The translations under genes were made by a program, and so were the position numbers. A DNA stretch of 64,000 nt from Microbacterium elymi (GTDB lineage: Bacteria > Actinomycetota > Actinomycetes > Actinomycetales > Microbacteriaceae). Below the pieces are notes generated by a model, which saw only the letters and a list, made by a program, of their open reading frames with translations, had not been told where the DNA came from and made no database searches. This document shows positions 19,463-30,628 of this stretch, in pieces (position 1 is the stretch's first letter; each line of letters starts with the position of its first letter). The stretch covers positions 1,550,001 to 1,614,000 of the forward strand of contig NZ_CP091139.2 in assembly GCF_021582895.2 (NCBI RefSeq), read 5' to 3'.

Positions 19463-19798
19463 GCGGGCAGCCGTTCGGAACGCGGCATCCATGAGCGGAA
19501 GATCCAGGTCGAACGCCAGCACCACCGCGCGGGCGAGGGAGGCCTCCTGTCGGCCGGTGAGGAATCCGACCGTGCGGCCGAGCGCCGCGACCGGGATCGT
19601 CACGACGTTGTCGACGGCTGCCGCACACGCGTGATCGAGCCCATTCTCAGCGCCGAGGAGAACCTCGCTGCTCAGTCCCTTGATCGTCGACGTGATCGGC
19701 ACGACCGTCACCTTCGTCATCGTCGCCCGTGCGGCGTCGCGCGTCAGGACGACCACGGGGCGCGTCTTGTCGAGGCGCGCGAGGCAGATCTCACGCAC
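19448..19798 (-). CDS. Type II toxin, PemK/MazF family (second module)
   Basis: 116 aa, GTG at 19798. The conserved LDKTRPVVVLTRD and KVTVVPITSTIKGLSSEVLL blocks and the VDNVVTIP strand identify a MazF-like endoribonuclease. It follows its antitoxin with one base between. It shares little sequence with the toxin at 9753-10124, so the modules are independent, not a duplication. Confidence 0.88.
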   Translation of the reverse strand: MREICLARLDKTRPVVVLTRDAARATMTKVTVVPITSTIKGLSSEVLLGAENGLDHACAAAVDNVVTIPVAALGRTVGFLTGRQEASLARAVVLAFDLDLPLMDAAFRTAARSVQR

Positions 19799-19799
19799 G

Positions 19800-20033
19800 T
19801 CAGTCCTCGATCGCGACGTGGGTGACGGTCCAGTCCACCAGCGCGTCCAGGTCGTCGCTCGTTCCCGAGCGCGTGAGGATGTCGACGTCGTGTTCGGCGA
19901 GGATCCGGCGCATCTCGCGCTCGAGCGCGGACGTCACGAGAGCCGCGCGGCTCGGCGCCCGGCCATCGGCGACCTGCTGGTCGAGGAATTCCACCACCGC
20001 TTCCGGAAGCCGCACGGCGATCTGGGTCGACAT
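19800..20033 (-). CDS. Antitoxin, ribbon-helix-helix type
   Basis: 77 aa from ATG at 20033 (an in-frame ATG at 20084 is possible but gives an unlikely leader). IAVRLPEAVVEFLDQQVADG, then SRAALVTSALEREMRRI, is a ribbon-helix-helix fold, followed by an acidic tail. Antitoxin precedes toxin, as in the first module. Confidence 0.85.
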   Translation of the reverse strand: MSTQIAVRLPEAVVEFLDQQVADGRAPSRAALVTSALEREMRRILAEHDVDILTRSGTSDDLDALVDWTVTHVAIED

Positions 20034-20095
20034 GCTCTCATCGTACCATCGTGCATCCCACATCGGGATGCACCCGCGCCTCACCGCTCGATCAC

Positions 20096-20299
20096 TCAGT
20101 GCTCGTTGCCGCGCCGGTAGTTGCCGGTGACGCGCTGCAGCGCCGCCTGATCGGATGCCTCGTCCCGTCCGAGTCGCGCGATCAGCCGGGCCGCGCCCGC
20201 ACCGCGGACGGTGGTGACCAGACGTCCCGCGCGGGAGATCAGCACGTCACCGGCCTTGGTCACCCGGTACGCGAACGGCTCGTATTCCGACCGGGTCAT
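20096..20299 (-). CDS. Small conserved protein at the end of the dnaK operon
   Basis: 67 aa, ATG at 20299 overlapping the hspR stop (ATGA). The text YRVTKAGDVLISRAGRLVTTVRG with a basic tail has no motif I can name. The overlap makes translational coupling to hspR and heat-shock control likely. Function unknown. Confidence 0.65.
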   Translation of the reverse strand: MTRSEYEPFAYRVTKAGDVLISRAGRLVTTVRGAGAARLIARLGRDEASDQAALQRVTGNYRRGNEH

Positions 20300-20759
20300 C
20301 CCTGGTCGTCGGCATCCGTCCCCGGCGGCAGCGCCTGGCGCGGGGTCCACAGCACGATGTCGGTGGCGCGACGCACGCGCCGACCGTGGCGCAAGCGTGA
20401 CCACCGCGCCGGTCGAACCGGCCGCGAACACCCGGGCGCCCGGCCTGTTCTCCACCTCGACGCGGACGCGCTCCTCGAGCATCTGGACCCGCACGTGCAG
20501 GTCGCGCACGTGCTCCTCGAGCTCCAGGATGCGCACGATCGCCGGCAGGCTCATGCCGTCCGCCGACATCCGGGCGACCTCGCGCAGCTGCCGGATGTGC
20601 CGCAGCGAATACCGGCGCGACCCGCCCTGTGTGCGCGCCGGCACCACGAGGCCCATCCGGTCGTACTGGCGCAAGCGTCTGGGGATGCATCCCGGACAGT
20701 TCGGCGGCGGCCGCGATCGCGAAGATCGGCGCCTCGTCGTCGGGCCGCTGATCGTGCAT
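20296..20759 (-). CDS. hspR: Heat-shock repressor HspR (MerR family)
   Basis: About 153 aa after removing one T at each of two GCTTGCGCC sites (near 20671 and 20391). The helix-turn-helix AIAAAAELSGMHPQTLRQYD and the block GLVVPARTQGGSRRYSLRHI are typical of HspR, followed by a coiled coil (ILELEEHVRDLHVRVQMLEE). HspR binds HAIR sites with DnaK as co-repressor. It follows dnaJ in the operon, and a HAIR site overlaps the dnaK promoter. Confidence 0.92.
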
Positions 20760-20811
20760 CGGAATCCACCTCCTTGCTGACTGAACTTAGGCGCTCTCTC
20801 TGCCCCGGGCG

Positions 20812-20906
20812 TTTCGTCTCGCTTCGCTCGCTCAACGACCTGTCAGTCTCCACGCTTCGCTCGCTCAACGACCTGTCGGTCTCCACGCTTCGCTCGCTCA
20901 ACGCGC
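20812..20906. repeat. 33-bp direct repeats overlapping the dnaJ 3' end (family C)
   Basis: GCTTCGCTCGCTCAACGACC recurs at 20821, 20854 and (truncated) 20887 with a 33-base period, after GTTTCGTCTC. The third copy runs into the dnaJ stop codon (20898-20900). The wording is related to the inverted element at 41034-41116. Confidence 0.75.
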
Positions 20907-21884
20907 GGTCTGCGCCTTGGCCATCAGGTCGGCGCGCGGGTTCTCCTTCGGCTCCAGATCGGCGAATCGCTCCAGCGCCTCGCGGGCATTGTCGTCCAGG
21001 TGCGACGGCACCGCCACCTGCACCTCGGCGAGCAGGTCGCCGGTGCCCTTCTTGGTCTCCACCCCGCGGCCCTTCACGCGCAGCACGCGTCCGGACGGCG
21101 TGCCCGGCGCGACCCGCAGCCGCACCGGGTCGCCGCCGAGGGTGGGCACCTCGATGGTCGCGCCCAGCGCCGCCTCGGTGAAGGTCACCGGGACGGTCAC
21201 GCGCAGGTTCAGCCCGTCACGGGTGAAGATCGGATGCTGTCGCACGGTCACCGTCACGACGATGTCGCCGTGCTCCCCGCCGTCGGGCGAGGGGCGTCCG
21301 CGGCCGCGCAGCCGCACCTTCTGTCCGTTCGAGACGCCGGCCGGGATCTTCACCTTGAACGGCTTGCCGTCCTCGCCGGCGAGGGTGATGGTCTCGCCCT
21401 TGACCGCGGTCACGAAGTCCAGCGTGGTGTGGGCCGTGACATCCGCCCCCCGATGCGGACCGCCGTAGCCGCGGTAGCCGCCGGTGGGCTCGCCGAATCC
21501 GCCGGGCTGGTTGAACATCGAGAAGATGTCCTCGAAGTTGCCCGACGAGGTCTGGAACCGGGTGCCGCCGCCGCGCCCCTGGCCGAACATGCTGAACACG
21601 TCCTCGAAGCCGCCGGCGTCCTGGCCGCCCGCGGTGAAGCGGGCGCCCGAGCCCATCGCCCGGATCTGGTCGTACTCGGTGCGCTGCTCCTTGTCGGAGA
21701 GCACCGAGTACGCCTCGCTGATCTCCTTGAACTTCGCCTCGGCGGCGGCGTCTCCCGGATTCGAATCCGGGTGGTACTTGCGCGCGAGCTTGCGGTAGGT
21801 CTTCTTCAGCTCGGCGTCGTCGACGTCCTTGGACACCCCGAGCGTGGCATAGAAGTCCTTGTCGAACCAGTCCTGACTGGCCAT
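20898..21884 (-). CDS. dnaJ: DnaJ-type chaperone without zinc finger
   Basis: 328 aa, intact. The J domain has HPD (KYHPDSNPGD, ~36), then a Gly/Phe-rich linker (~75-135) and two C-terminal substrate-binding domains (PSGRVLRVKGRGV). The Cys-rich zinc finger is absent, so this is the CbpA/DnaJ-type II architecture. It stimulates DnaK ATPase. Third gene of dnaK-grpE-dnaJ-hspR. Confidence 0.93.
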   Translation of the reverse strand: MASQDWFDKDFYATLGVSKDVDDAELKKTYRKLARKYHPDSNPGDAAAEAKFKEISEAYSVLSDKEQRTEYDQIRAMGSGARFTAGGQDAGGFEDVFSMFGQGRGGGTRFQTSSGNFEDIFSMFNQPGGFGEPTGGYRGYGGPHRGADVTAHTTLDFVTAVKGETITLAGEDGKPFKVKIPAGVSNGQKVRLRGRGRPSPDGGEHGDIVVTVTVRQHPIFTRDGLNLRVTVPVTFTEAALGATIEVPTLGGDPVRLRVAPGTPSGRVLRVKGRGVETKKGTGDLLAEVQVAVPSHLDDNAREALERFADLEPKENPRADLMAKAQTAR

Positions 21885-21902
21885 GGATGCTCCTTTCCGG
21901 CC

Positions 21903-22505
21903 CTAGTCGGCCGGAACGGCGACCACGACCTTCGCCGGGCGCAGCTCCACCGATCCCAGGCGGTAGCCGACCTCCACGACCTCGAGGATCGTCGGCTCGG
22001 TCGTGCCGGGGGTCGGCTGCTGGAACACCGCCTCGTGATGCTGCGGATCGAACGACTCGCCGGGCTCAGCATAGGCGACCACGCCCATGCGCTCGACGAT
22101 CCCGCGGACCTTCTCGGCGATCAGCGTGAACGCCGACCCGTCCTCGAGGTCGCCGTGCTTCTGTGCGCGATCGAGGTCGTCCAGCACGGGCAGGAGCGCC
22201 TTGGCGGCCTCGCCCTTGGCTCGGTCGATCTCGATCTGCCGCTGCTCCTCGGTGCGTCGGCGGTAGTTCGCGTACTCCGCCTGCAGTCGCTTGAGGTCGT
22301 TCAGCAGCGTCGACTCGAGGTCGGCCAGCTTGGCGTCCTCGGCTGCGGCGTCCGCGTTCTGCATGGCGCCGAGGATGTCGTCGACCGTCAGCTCGTCGTC
22401 TGCATCCGGTGCGGTCTCGTCCTGCGACTCGCGGTCGGAGGCGTGTGCCTCCGACCCCTCGCCGCTGGGACGGACCTCGTCGTCATCGAAGTCCTTGTCG
22501 GTCAT
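21903..22505 (-). CDS. grpE: Nucleotide exchange factor GrpE
   Basis: 200 aa, intact. A long acidic N-terminal segment, then a coiled-coil helix (LQAEYANYRRRTEEQRQIEI) and the C-terminal beta domain around VVAYAEPGESFDPQHHEAVF. It releases ADP from DnaK. It starts five bases after the dnaK stop. Confidence 0.97.
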   Translation of the reverse strand: MTDKDFDDDEVRPSGEGSEAHASDRESQDETAPDADDELTVDDILGAMQNADAAAEDAKLADLESTLLNDLKRLQAEYANYRRRTEEQRQIEIDRAKGEAAKALLPVLDDLDRAQKHGDLEDGSAFTLIAEKVRGIVERMGVVAYAEPGESFDPQHHEAVFQQPTPGTTEPTILEVVEVGYRLGSVELRPAKVVVAVPAD

Positions 22506-22510
22506 GTCCC

Positions 22511-24504
<1,994 letters not shown>

Positions 24505-24614
24505 AGAAGTTGATATGGACGGACTCAAGTTTGCACTTCGGTGTGCGGGTGCCGTGCCGCGGCGTCCTGGGCGGGTCGTGGCATCCACCCCGGTTGTCCC
24601 GTAGCGTGAGCTTC

Positions 24615-25998
24615 GTGACCGGCACCGATGCCCCCGACCCGCGCTTCTCCACCGCTGCGATGGCGACCACCCCCGACGCGGCTCCGGTACCCCGCCGGCA
24701 GGTGTGGTCCTGGGCGATGTGGGACTGGGCGACGCAACCGTTCAACTCCGTCGTCCTCACGTTCGTCTTCGTGTCGCTGTTCCTCGTCTCCGACAGCTTC
24801 CTGCCCGCCGACGTCGCCGCGCTGGATCCTTCCGACCCGATCAAGGAGAAGGCGCTGGCCGACCTCAGCAGCGGCTACGGGTTCGTGGCGTTCTGGGCCG
24901 GCATCGCCATCCTGCTGCTGGCACCGGTGCTCGGGCAGAGCGCCGACCGCGCCGGACGCAAGAAGCGCTGGCTGCTGATCGCGACGGTGCTGCTGGCGCT
25001 CACCCAGTTCACGCTGTTCTTCGTGCAGGCCGACCCGGCCTACTTCTGGTTCGGGGCCATCACCGTGGCGGTCGGCTCGGTGTTCTCCGAGATCGCCGGC
25101 GTGAACTACAACGCCCTCCTGGTGACGGTCTCCACGCCCAAGACGATCGGCAAGGTCAGCGGGCTGGGCTGGGGCATGGGCTACATCGGCGGCATCCTGG
25201 CCCTCGGCATCGTCGTCGTGCTGAACGCCGTGCACTGGTTCGGCATGGACACCTCCAACGGCCTGGCCTACCGGCTGATCGCGGTCGGCTTGCGCGGTGT
25301 GGACGATCGTGTTCGCCATCCCGCTGTTCGTGAACGTGCCCGAGACCCCGTCGAGCCTCGGTGCGCCGCGGGTCGGGTTCTTCCGCAGCTACGTCGAACT
25401 CGTCAAGGACATCGCCGCGCTGTACCGCGACCACCGGTCGACGTTCTGGTTCCTGCTGGCCAGCGCCGTGTACCGCGACGGCCTGGCGGGCGTGTTCGCG
25501 TTCGGCGGCGTGCTGGCCGCGGTCGTCTACGGGTTCTCGGCGAACGAAGTGATCCTGTTCGGTATCGCCGCCAACGTCGTCGCGGGCATCGCCACCATCT
25601 TCGCCGGACGACTGGACGACCGCTACGGCGCCCGCTCGGTGATCATCACCTCGCTGAGCATCCTGGTGGCGATGGCGATCGTCGTCTTCCTCATGCACGA
25701 CGCCGGCAAGCTGCCGTTCTGGATCGGCGGACTCGTGCTGTCGGCTTGCGTCGGGCCCGCGCAGGCGGCGACCCGCTCCCTGCTGGCGCGGGTGACCCCG
25801 GACGGCATGCAGGGAGAGATCTTCGGCCTGTACGCCACCACCGGGCGGGTCGCCAGCTTCCTCGCCCCGGGACTGTGGGCGCTGTTCATCGCCTGGTTCG
25901 GCGCCACCTACTGGGGCATCCTGGGCATCGTGCTGGTGCTGCTGGCCGGCCTGATCCTGCTGCTGTTCGTCCGGCTGCCCAAGCACGTGCGCCTCTGA
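24615..25998 (+). CDS. MFS transporter, UMF1/Atg22-like
   Basis: About 460 aa after removing one T near 25290 (GGCTTGCGCG). Some 12 hydrophobic helices; MWDWATQPFNSVVLTFVF near the start is the UMF1 (vacuole effluxer Atg22-like) signature. Start uncertain: GTG 24615, shortly after TAGCGT (possible leaderless transcript), or ATG 24660. Substrate unknown; relatives are often linked to amino-acid or solute efflux. It is transcribed divergently from dnaK. Confidence 0.85.
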
Positions 25999-26184
25999 CC
26001 CATCCGCATCCGCTCCTTCCGCACCCGCTCCATCCGCACTCGCCCTCCCGCTCGCCCCGGCGCGAGGTCACGCCTCCCGGTGGCACAGGCGCCACCGCCC
26101 GTTCACCCCGACGACTCCATGCCGTAACCCCGGCTTGGCACGATCTGTGCACGCCAGCAACACCGGACGACGTCGGGAGTCGAA

Positions 26185-27163
26185 GTGCACAGACCCATCG
26201 CGACGGTCATCCTGCCTGCGAAGGATGCCGGACCCTACATCGGCACCACCCTGGAGAGCGCTGCGCCAGTTCGACGATCCGGGCGCGCTCAAGCTCGTGG
26301 CCATCGACGACGGCTCCCGGGACGAGACCGGTGCGCACATGCGGCACTATGCGGAGCGATTCGGCCACGCCCAGCTGATCACGAACCCCGAGCCGATCGG
26401 CCTGGCCAGCGCCCGCAATCAGGGTCTGGCCCACGTGGAGGGCGATTTCTTCTGCTTCGTCGACGGCGACGACTGGATGCAGCCGCTTCGGCTCGCAGAC
26501 CCTGGTCGACGCCGTGCGCGCGCTCGGCTTGCGACTTCGTGCGCACGGACCACGTGGCCGTCACGGGGCGCCGCCGGGCGCTCGTGAAGGCGCCGTTCAC
26601 CTGGCGCAATCGGGTCTTCTCGCCGCGTGAGGCCATCCTTCCGGCCGACGACTCGACGATGGTCGACTATCCATATGCCTGGGCCGGCATGTTCCACCGC
26701 TCGGTGCTCGAGCACGGGCTCGCGGTGTTCCCATCGGGCCTGTTCACGGCCGAGGACCGCCCCTGGATCTGGCGGCTGCACCTGCAGGCGGCATCCTTCG
26801 CTCTCGTCGACGCGCCCCACCTGCTGTATCGCCGCGGCATCTCCACCTCGCTGACCCAGGTGCGCGATCGGCGCCAGCTGGACTTCACGCGCGCGTTCGG
26901 GCAGGTCATCGACATCGTCGAGACGGATGCCGAGGCCGCCCGGTTCGTCCCGAAGGTGGTCGCGACCGTGCTGGCGGTCGGCTCGCGCCACCTGGTGCGG
27001 GCGCGTTCCATGTCTCCCGAGCTTGCGCCGCGAGCTTGCGCGACGGCATGAGCGCGCTGCTGGCCCGGCTGCCCACGACGCGCTCGTCCGCGCGCTGCCA
27101 CGCCTGAGCGAGCCGCGGCGGCGGGTGCTGGCCGGACCGCTGCGCAAGGCGGTCACCGCATGA
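26185..27163 (+). CDS. Glycosyltransferase family 2
   Basis: About 324 aa, but with six frame breaks (near 26266, 26498, 26530, 27021, 27035 and 27075), mostly GCTGC/CAG-context insertions. The corrected N-terminus is a GT-A fold: ATVILPAKDAGPYIGTTLES, VAIDDGSRDETGAHM (nucleotide-sugar contact) and FCFVDGDDWMQP (DxD-like metal site). GTG at 26185 with GGGAG. The ATGA overlap with the next gene ties it to the nonulosonate cassette, so it probably decorates a surface glycan; acceptor unknown. The 186 bases before it hold no gene. Confidence 0.85.
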
Positions 27164-28516
27164 TCCAGCTGTTCGCCCTGCATACCGCGTACGGGCTGAT
27201 GACCGCGGTCTCGGCCATCGACGAGGGGCTGGTCGAGCCGGCCGACGAGCGCATCCTGGTGCCGATCAACTCCGCCGCCGTCCCCGAGATCCACCGCGGG
27301 CTGGACGAGGCCCCGCACCTGCGACCGTTGCTGAGCCGGTTCGACCGGATCGAGCCGCTGACCGCACTGCTGTCGCCGCTGCATCCCACCGGCTGGTCGC
27401 CGCGCGAGCAGGAGCTCCCGCTGCTGGAGCGGCTGTTCCGGCGTGCGTGGGGCCTGGGCGAGGAGCCGCTGCATGTGTTCGTGCAGACCCCGCAGGTCGC
27501 CCCGACCCGCATCTTCCTGTCGATGTTCTCGCGGGCGACGCTGTCGATCATCGGCGACGGGCTGATGACGTACTCGCCGATCCGCAGTCGGATGCCGCGC
27601 TCGGTCGTCGAGCGCGTCGAGAGCGTCGTGTACGCCGACTTGGTGCCCGGGATCGAGCCGCTGCTGTTCGATCAGGCCGCCCGCATCCCGGTCCCGGCGG
27701 CGGCGTTCGCCCGGGCGATCACCGAGGTCGACGAGGCGACGACGGATGCCGAGCTCCAGCTGCTCGCCCGGGATCCGGCCAGCACCGCCCTGGTCCTCGG
27801 CCAGTACCTGACCGCGCTGGAGATCGTCTCGGCCGGTGAGGAGCTGGCGATGCAGGAGGAGATGATCGATCGCGCCTGCGACTGGGGCGTGGAGCGGGTG
27901 GTGTTCAAGCCGCACCCGTCGGCACCGCCCGCGCTCACCGACGCCGTCCGGGCCCGCGCGCTGCAGCGAGGCGTCGCGTTCACGACCTACGGCGGCGACG
28001 TCCCGGCCGAGGTCGTGGCCGTGCGCCTGGGCGCCGTCGGGGTCGCCGCCGGGTTCTCCACCGCGCTGCCGACAGTGCAGGCGCTGGCCGGCACGCCGAT
28101 CGCCGCCGTGGGCAACGACGTCGTGCTGGAACGGCTGGCCCCGTTCGAGAACGGCAATCGCATCCCGGCGACCATCGTCGACGCGCTCACCCGCCCGGGT
28201 TCGCCGTTCGCGGCGACCGGCGAGCTTGAGCCTGCTCGTCGACGCGGTCGGGTACGCGATGCAGCCGCGCATCGCCGAGCAGCTGCGGCCGCGGGCCGAA
28301 GAGCTGCTGGCCCGGATCAGCCCGGCCGAGCGCACCCGGTACTTCTCCGCGGCACGGCTGGCCCAGCTCGGACTGCCCGGGGCGACCCGGCTGGGCCGCC
28401 TGACCTGGACGCTGCGCGGCACCGGCGGCTACGGTCGCGCGGACGAGGCGCGACTGGCGGTGCGCGGGTTCCGCCGCCGCTGCCAGCGCGCGTGGCGGGC
28501 GGTGCGCGGGCGATGA
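27160..28516 (+). CDS. Polysialyltransferase-family glycosyltransferase
   Basis: About 451 aa after removing one T near 28224 (GAGCTTGAGC). The sequence resembles the alpha-2,8-polysialyltransferase family (PF07388 type): LFALHTAYGLMTAVSAIDEG, FSRATLSIIGDGLMTYSPI, VFKPHPSAPPAL and GVAAGFSTALPTVQAL, a GT-B fold with the HP and S/T motifs that bind CMP-sugar. No membrane segment. It overlaps both neighbours by four bases. With NeuA and NeuB following, transfer of a sialic-acid-like sugar is likely. Confidence 0.82.
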
Positions 28517-29664
28517 CCGGGATCGTCGCGGCGATCATCCCCGCCCGCGGCGGGTCGAAGGGCGTGCCGCGCAAGAACGTCCGCCCGGTGGGTGGCGTGC
28601 CGCTGATCGCCCGCGCCGTGCGGGCGGCCGCCGCCGCGAGCGGCATCGACCTGGTGGTGGTCTCCACCGACGACGACGAGATCGCCGCGGTCGCGGCCAG
28701 GGCCGGGGCGCGCGTCATCCGCCGCCCGGCCGAGCTGTCCGGCGACACCGCCTCGAGCGAGACCGCGGTGCTGCACGCGATGGACGAGCTCGAGCGCTCC
28801 GGCGCCCGGCTCGAAGTCGTGGTCTTCATCCAGGCGACATCCCCCTTCCTCCCGACGGACGGGATCGCGGCTGCCGTGGCCGGCATCCGCTCCGGTCGCT
28901 GGGACTGCGCGTTCTCGGCCCACGAGTCGTTCGCCTTCGTGTGGCGACGGACGGACGACGGGGATGCCGCAGCCGTCGGGCACGAGGCATCCCACCGCCC
29001 CCGGCGGCAGGACCGCGAACCGCACTACGTCGAGACCGGCGCGTTCTACGCCTTCGGCGCGGACGGGTTCCGCGCCGCCCGGCACCGGTTCTTCGGGCGC
29101 ATCGGCATCGTCGAGGTGCCCGAGCGCACCGCGATCGAGATCGACGATGAGGATCAGCTGGCCGTGGCATCCGCCCTGGCCGGACTGCTGGATGCGCCCG
29201 AGCCGATCACGGCACGGGCGGTGGTCACGGACTTCGACGGCGTGCACACCGACGACACCGTGCAGGTCGATCAGGACGGGCGCGAGCAGGTGCGGGTCAG
29301 CCGTGAGGACGGCATGGGGGTCGCGCTGCTGCGCACCGCCGGCATCCCGCTGCTCATCCTGTCCACCGAGACCAACCCGGTGGTGCGCGCCCGCGCGGCC
29401 AAGCTCCGGGTCCCCGTCATCCACGGCTCGGCCGACAAGGCGGCGGCGCTGCGCGCGTGGGCGGCGGATGCGGGCATCCCGCTGGCCGAGATCGCCTACC
29501 TCGGCAACGACGTGAACGACCTCGGCGCGATGGCGCTGGTCGGCTGGCCGGTGGCCGTGGCCGACGCCCACCCGCAGGTGCGCGCCCGGGCACGGGTCGT
29601 GCTCACCAGACGCGGCGGGCACGGGGCCGTTCGCGAACTGGTCACCCGCGTGTTGGGGACCTGA
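28513..29664 (+). CDS. neuA: CMP-nonulosonate cytidylyltransferase fused to a HAD phosphatase
   Basis: 383 aa, intact. The N-terminal half is NeuA-like: AIIPARGGSKGVPRKN (CTP-binding loop), QATSPFL, ETGAFYAFGADGF. The C-terminal part from ~235 is a KdsC-like HAD phosphatase: VVTDFDGVHTDDTV (catalytic Asp pair, the second position V-H rather than VLTDG), LSTETNPVVRARAAKL and YLGNDVNDLGAM. The fusion would supply CMP-sugar and dephosphorylate the NeuB 9-phosphate product. The gap to neuB is 90 bases. Confidence 0.9.
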   Translation: MTGIVAAIIPARGGSKGVPRKNVRPVGGVPLIARAVRAAAAASGIDLVVVSTDDDEIAAVAARAGARVIRRPAELSGDTASSETAVLHAMDELERSGARLEVVVFIQATSPFLPTDGIAAAVAGIRSGRWDCAFSAHESFAFVWRRTDDGDAAAVGHEASHRPRRQDREPHYVETGAFYAFGADGFRAARHRFFGRIGIVEVPERTAIEIDDEDQLAVASALAGLLDAPEPITARAVVTDFDGVHTDDTVQVDQDGREQVRVSREDGMGVALLRTAGIPLLILSTETNPVVRARAAKLRVPVIHGSADKAAALRAWAADAGIPLAEIAYLGNDVNDLGAMALVGWPVAVADAHPQVRARARVVLTRRGGHGAVRELVTRVLGT

Positions 29665-29754
29665 CGGCATCCGTCCCTCCGGGCGACACCCCCGCGTTGC
29701 GCGGCGTTCACCGACGCCGCGGAACCTGAAGCCAAGGACAGCGAAGGGACTGAG

Positions 29755-30628
29755 ATGACCGTCAGCATCGGCACGCACGTCATCGGAGGCGGACACCCCG
29801 TCTACGTGATCGCAGAGATCGGCCTCAACCACAACGGCGACGTCGAGATCGCGAAGCGACTGATCGACGTCGCCGCCCACGCGGGCGCGAACGCGGTGAA
29901 GTTCCAGAAGCGCACGCCCGAGATCTCCACCCCGGCGCACATGCGCGACACGCCGCGGGAGACCCCGTGGGGCACCATGACCTACCTGGAGTACCGCTAT
30001 CGGGTCGAGTTCGAGCGCGAGCAGTACATCGAGATCAGCGACTACGCCACGATGGCGGGGCTCGACTGGTTCGCCTCTCCGTGGGACGTGCCCTCGGTCG
30101 CGTTCCTCGAGGATCTGAACGTCGTCGCGCACAAGGTGGCCTCGGCCAGCCTGACCGACCTCGAGCTGCTCACCGCGCTTGCGCGAGACCGGCAAGCCGG
30201 TGATCCTGTCCACCGGGATGTCGACGATCGAGCAGATCGACACCGCCCTGCAGACCCTGGGTGGGGAGCGGGTCGTGCTCATGCACGCCACCTCGACCTA
30301 CCCGATGGAGCCGGCAGAGGCCAACCTCAAGACCATCGCGACCCTCCGCGACCGGTACGCCGGCATCCCGGTCGGCTACTCCGGGCACGAGCGCGGCCTG
30401 CAGATCTCGGTGGCCGCCGTCGCCCTCGGCGCGGTCGCGGTCGAGCGCCACATCACGCTGGACCGCACCATGTGGGGCTCGGACCACGCCGCCTCGCTCG
30501 AGCCGGCCGGCCTCGAGCACCTGGTGCGAGACATCCGCGTCCTCGAAGAGGCGCTCGGCGACGGTGTGAAGCGCGTGTTCCCGGGCGAGCTGGCCCCGAT
30601 GGCGAAGCTGCGCCGCGTCCCGGCATGA
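29755..30628 (+). CDS. neuB: N-acetylneuraminate (nonulosonate) synthase
   Basis: About 290 aa after removing one T near 30180 (GCGCTTGCGC). YVIAEIGLNHNGDVEIAKRL, NAVKFQKRTPE, VILSTGMSTIEQID and the C-terminal PVGYSGHERGLQISVAAVAL / ERHITLDRTMWGSDH blocks are the TIM-barrel motifs of NeuB/SpsE, which condenses phosphoenolpyruvate with an N-acetylhexosamine. The C-terminal antifreeze-like (SAF) domain of many NeuB proteins is missing; the protein ends after the barrel. ATGA overlap with the next gene. Confidence 0.92.
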
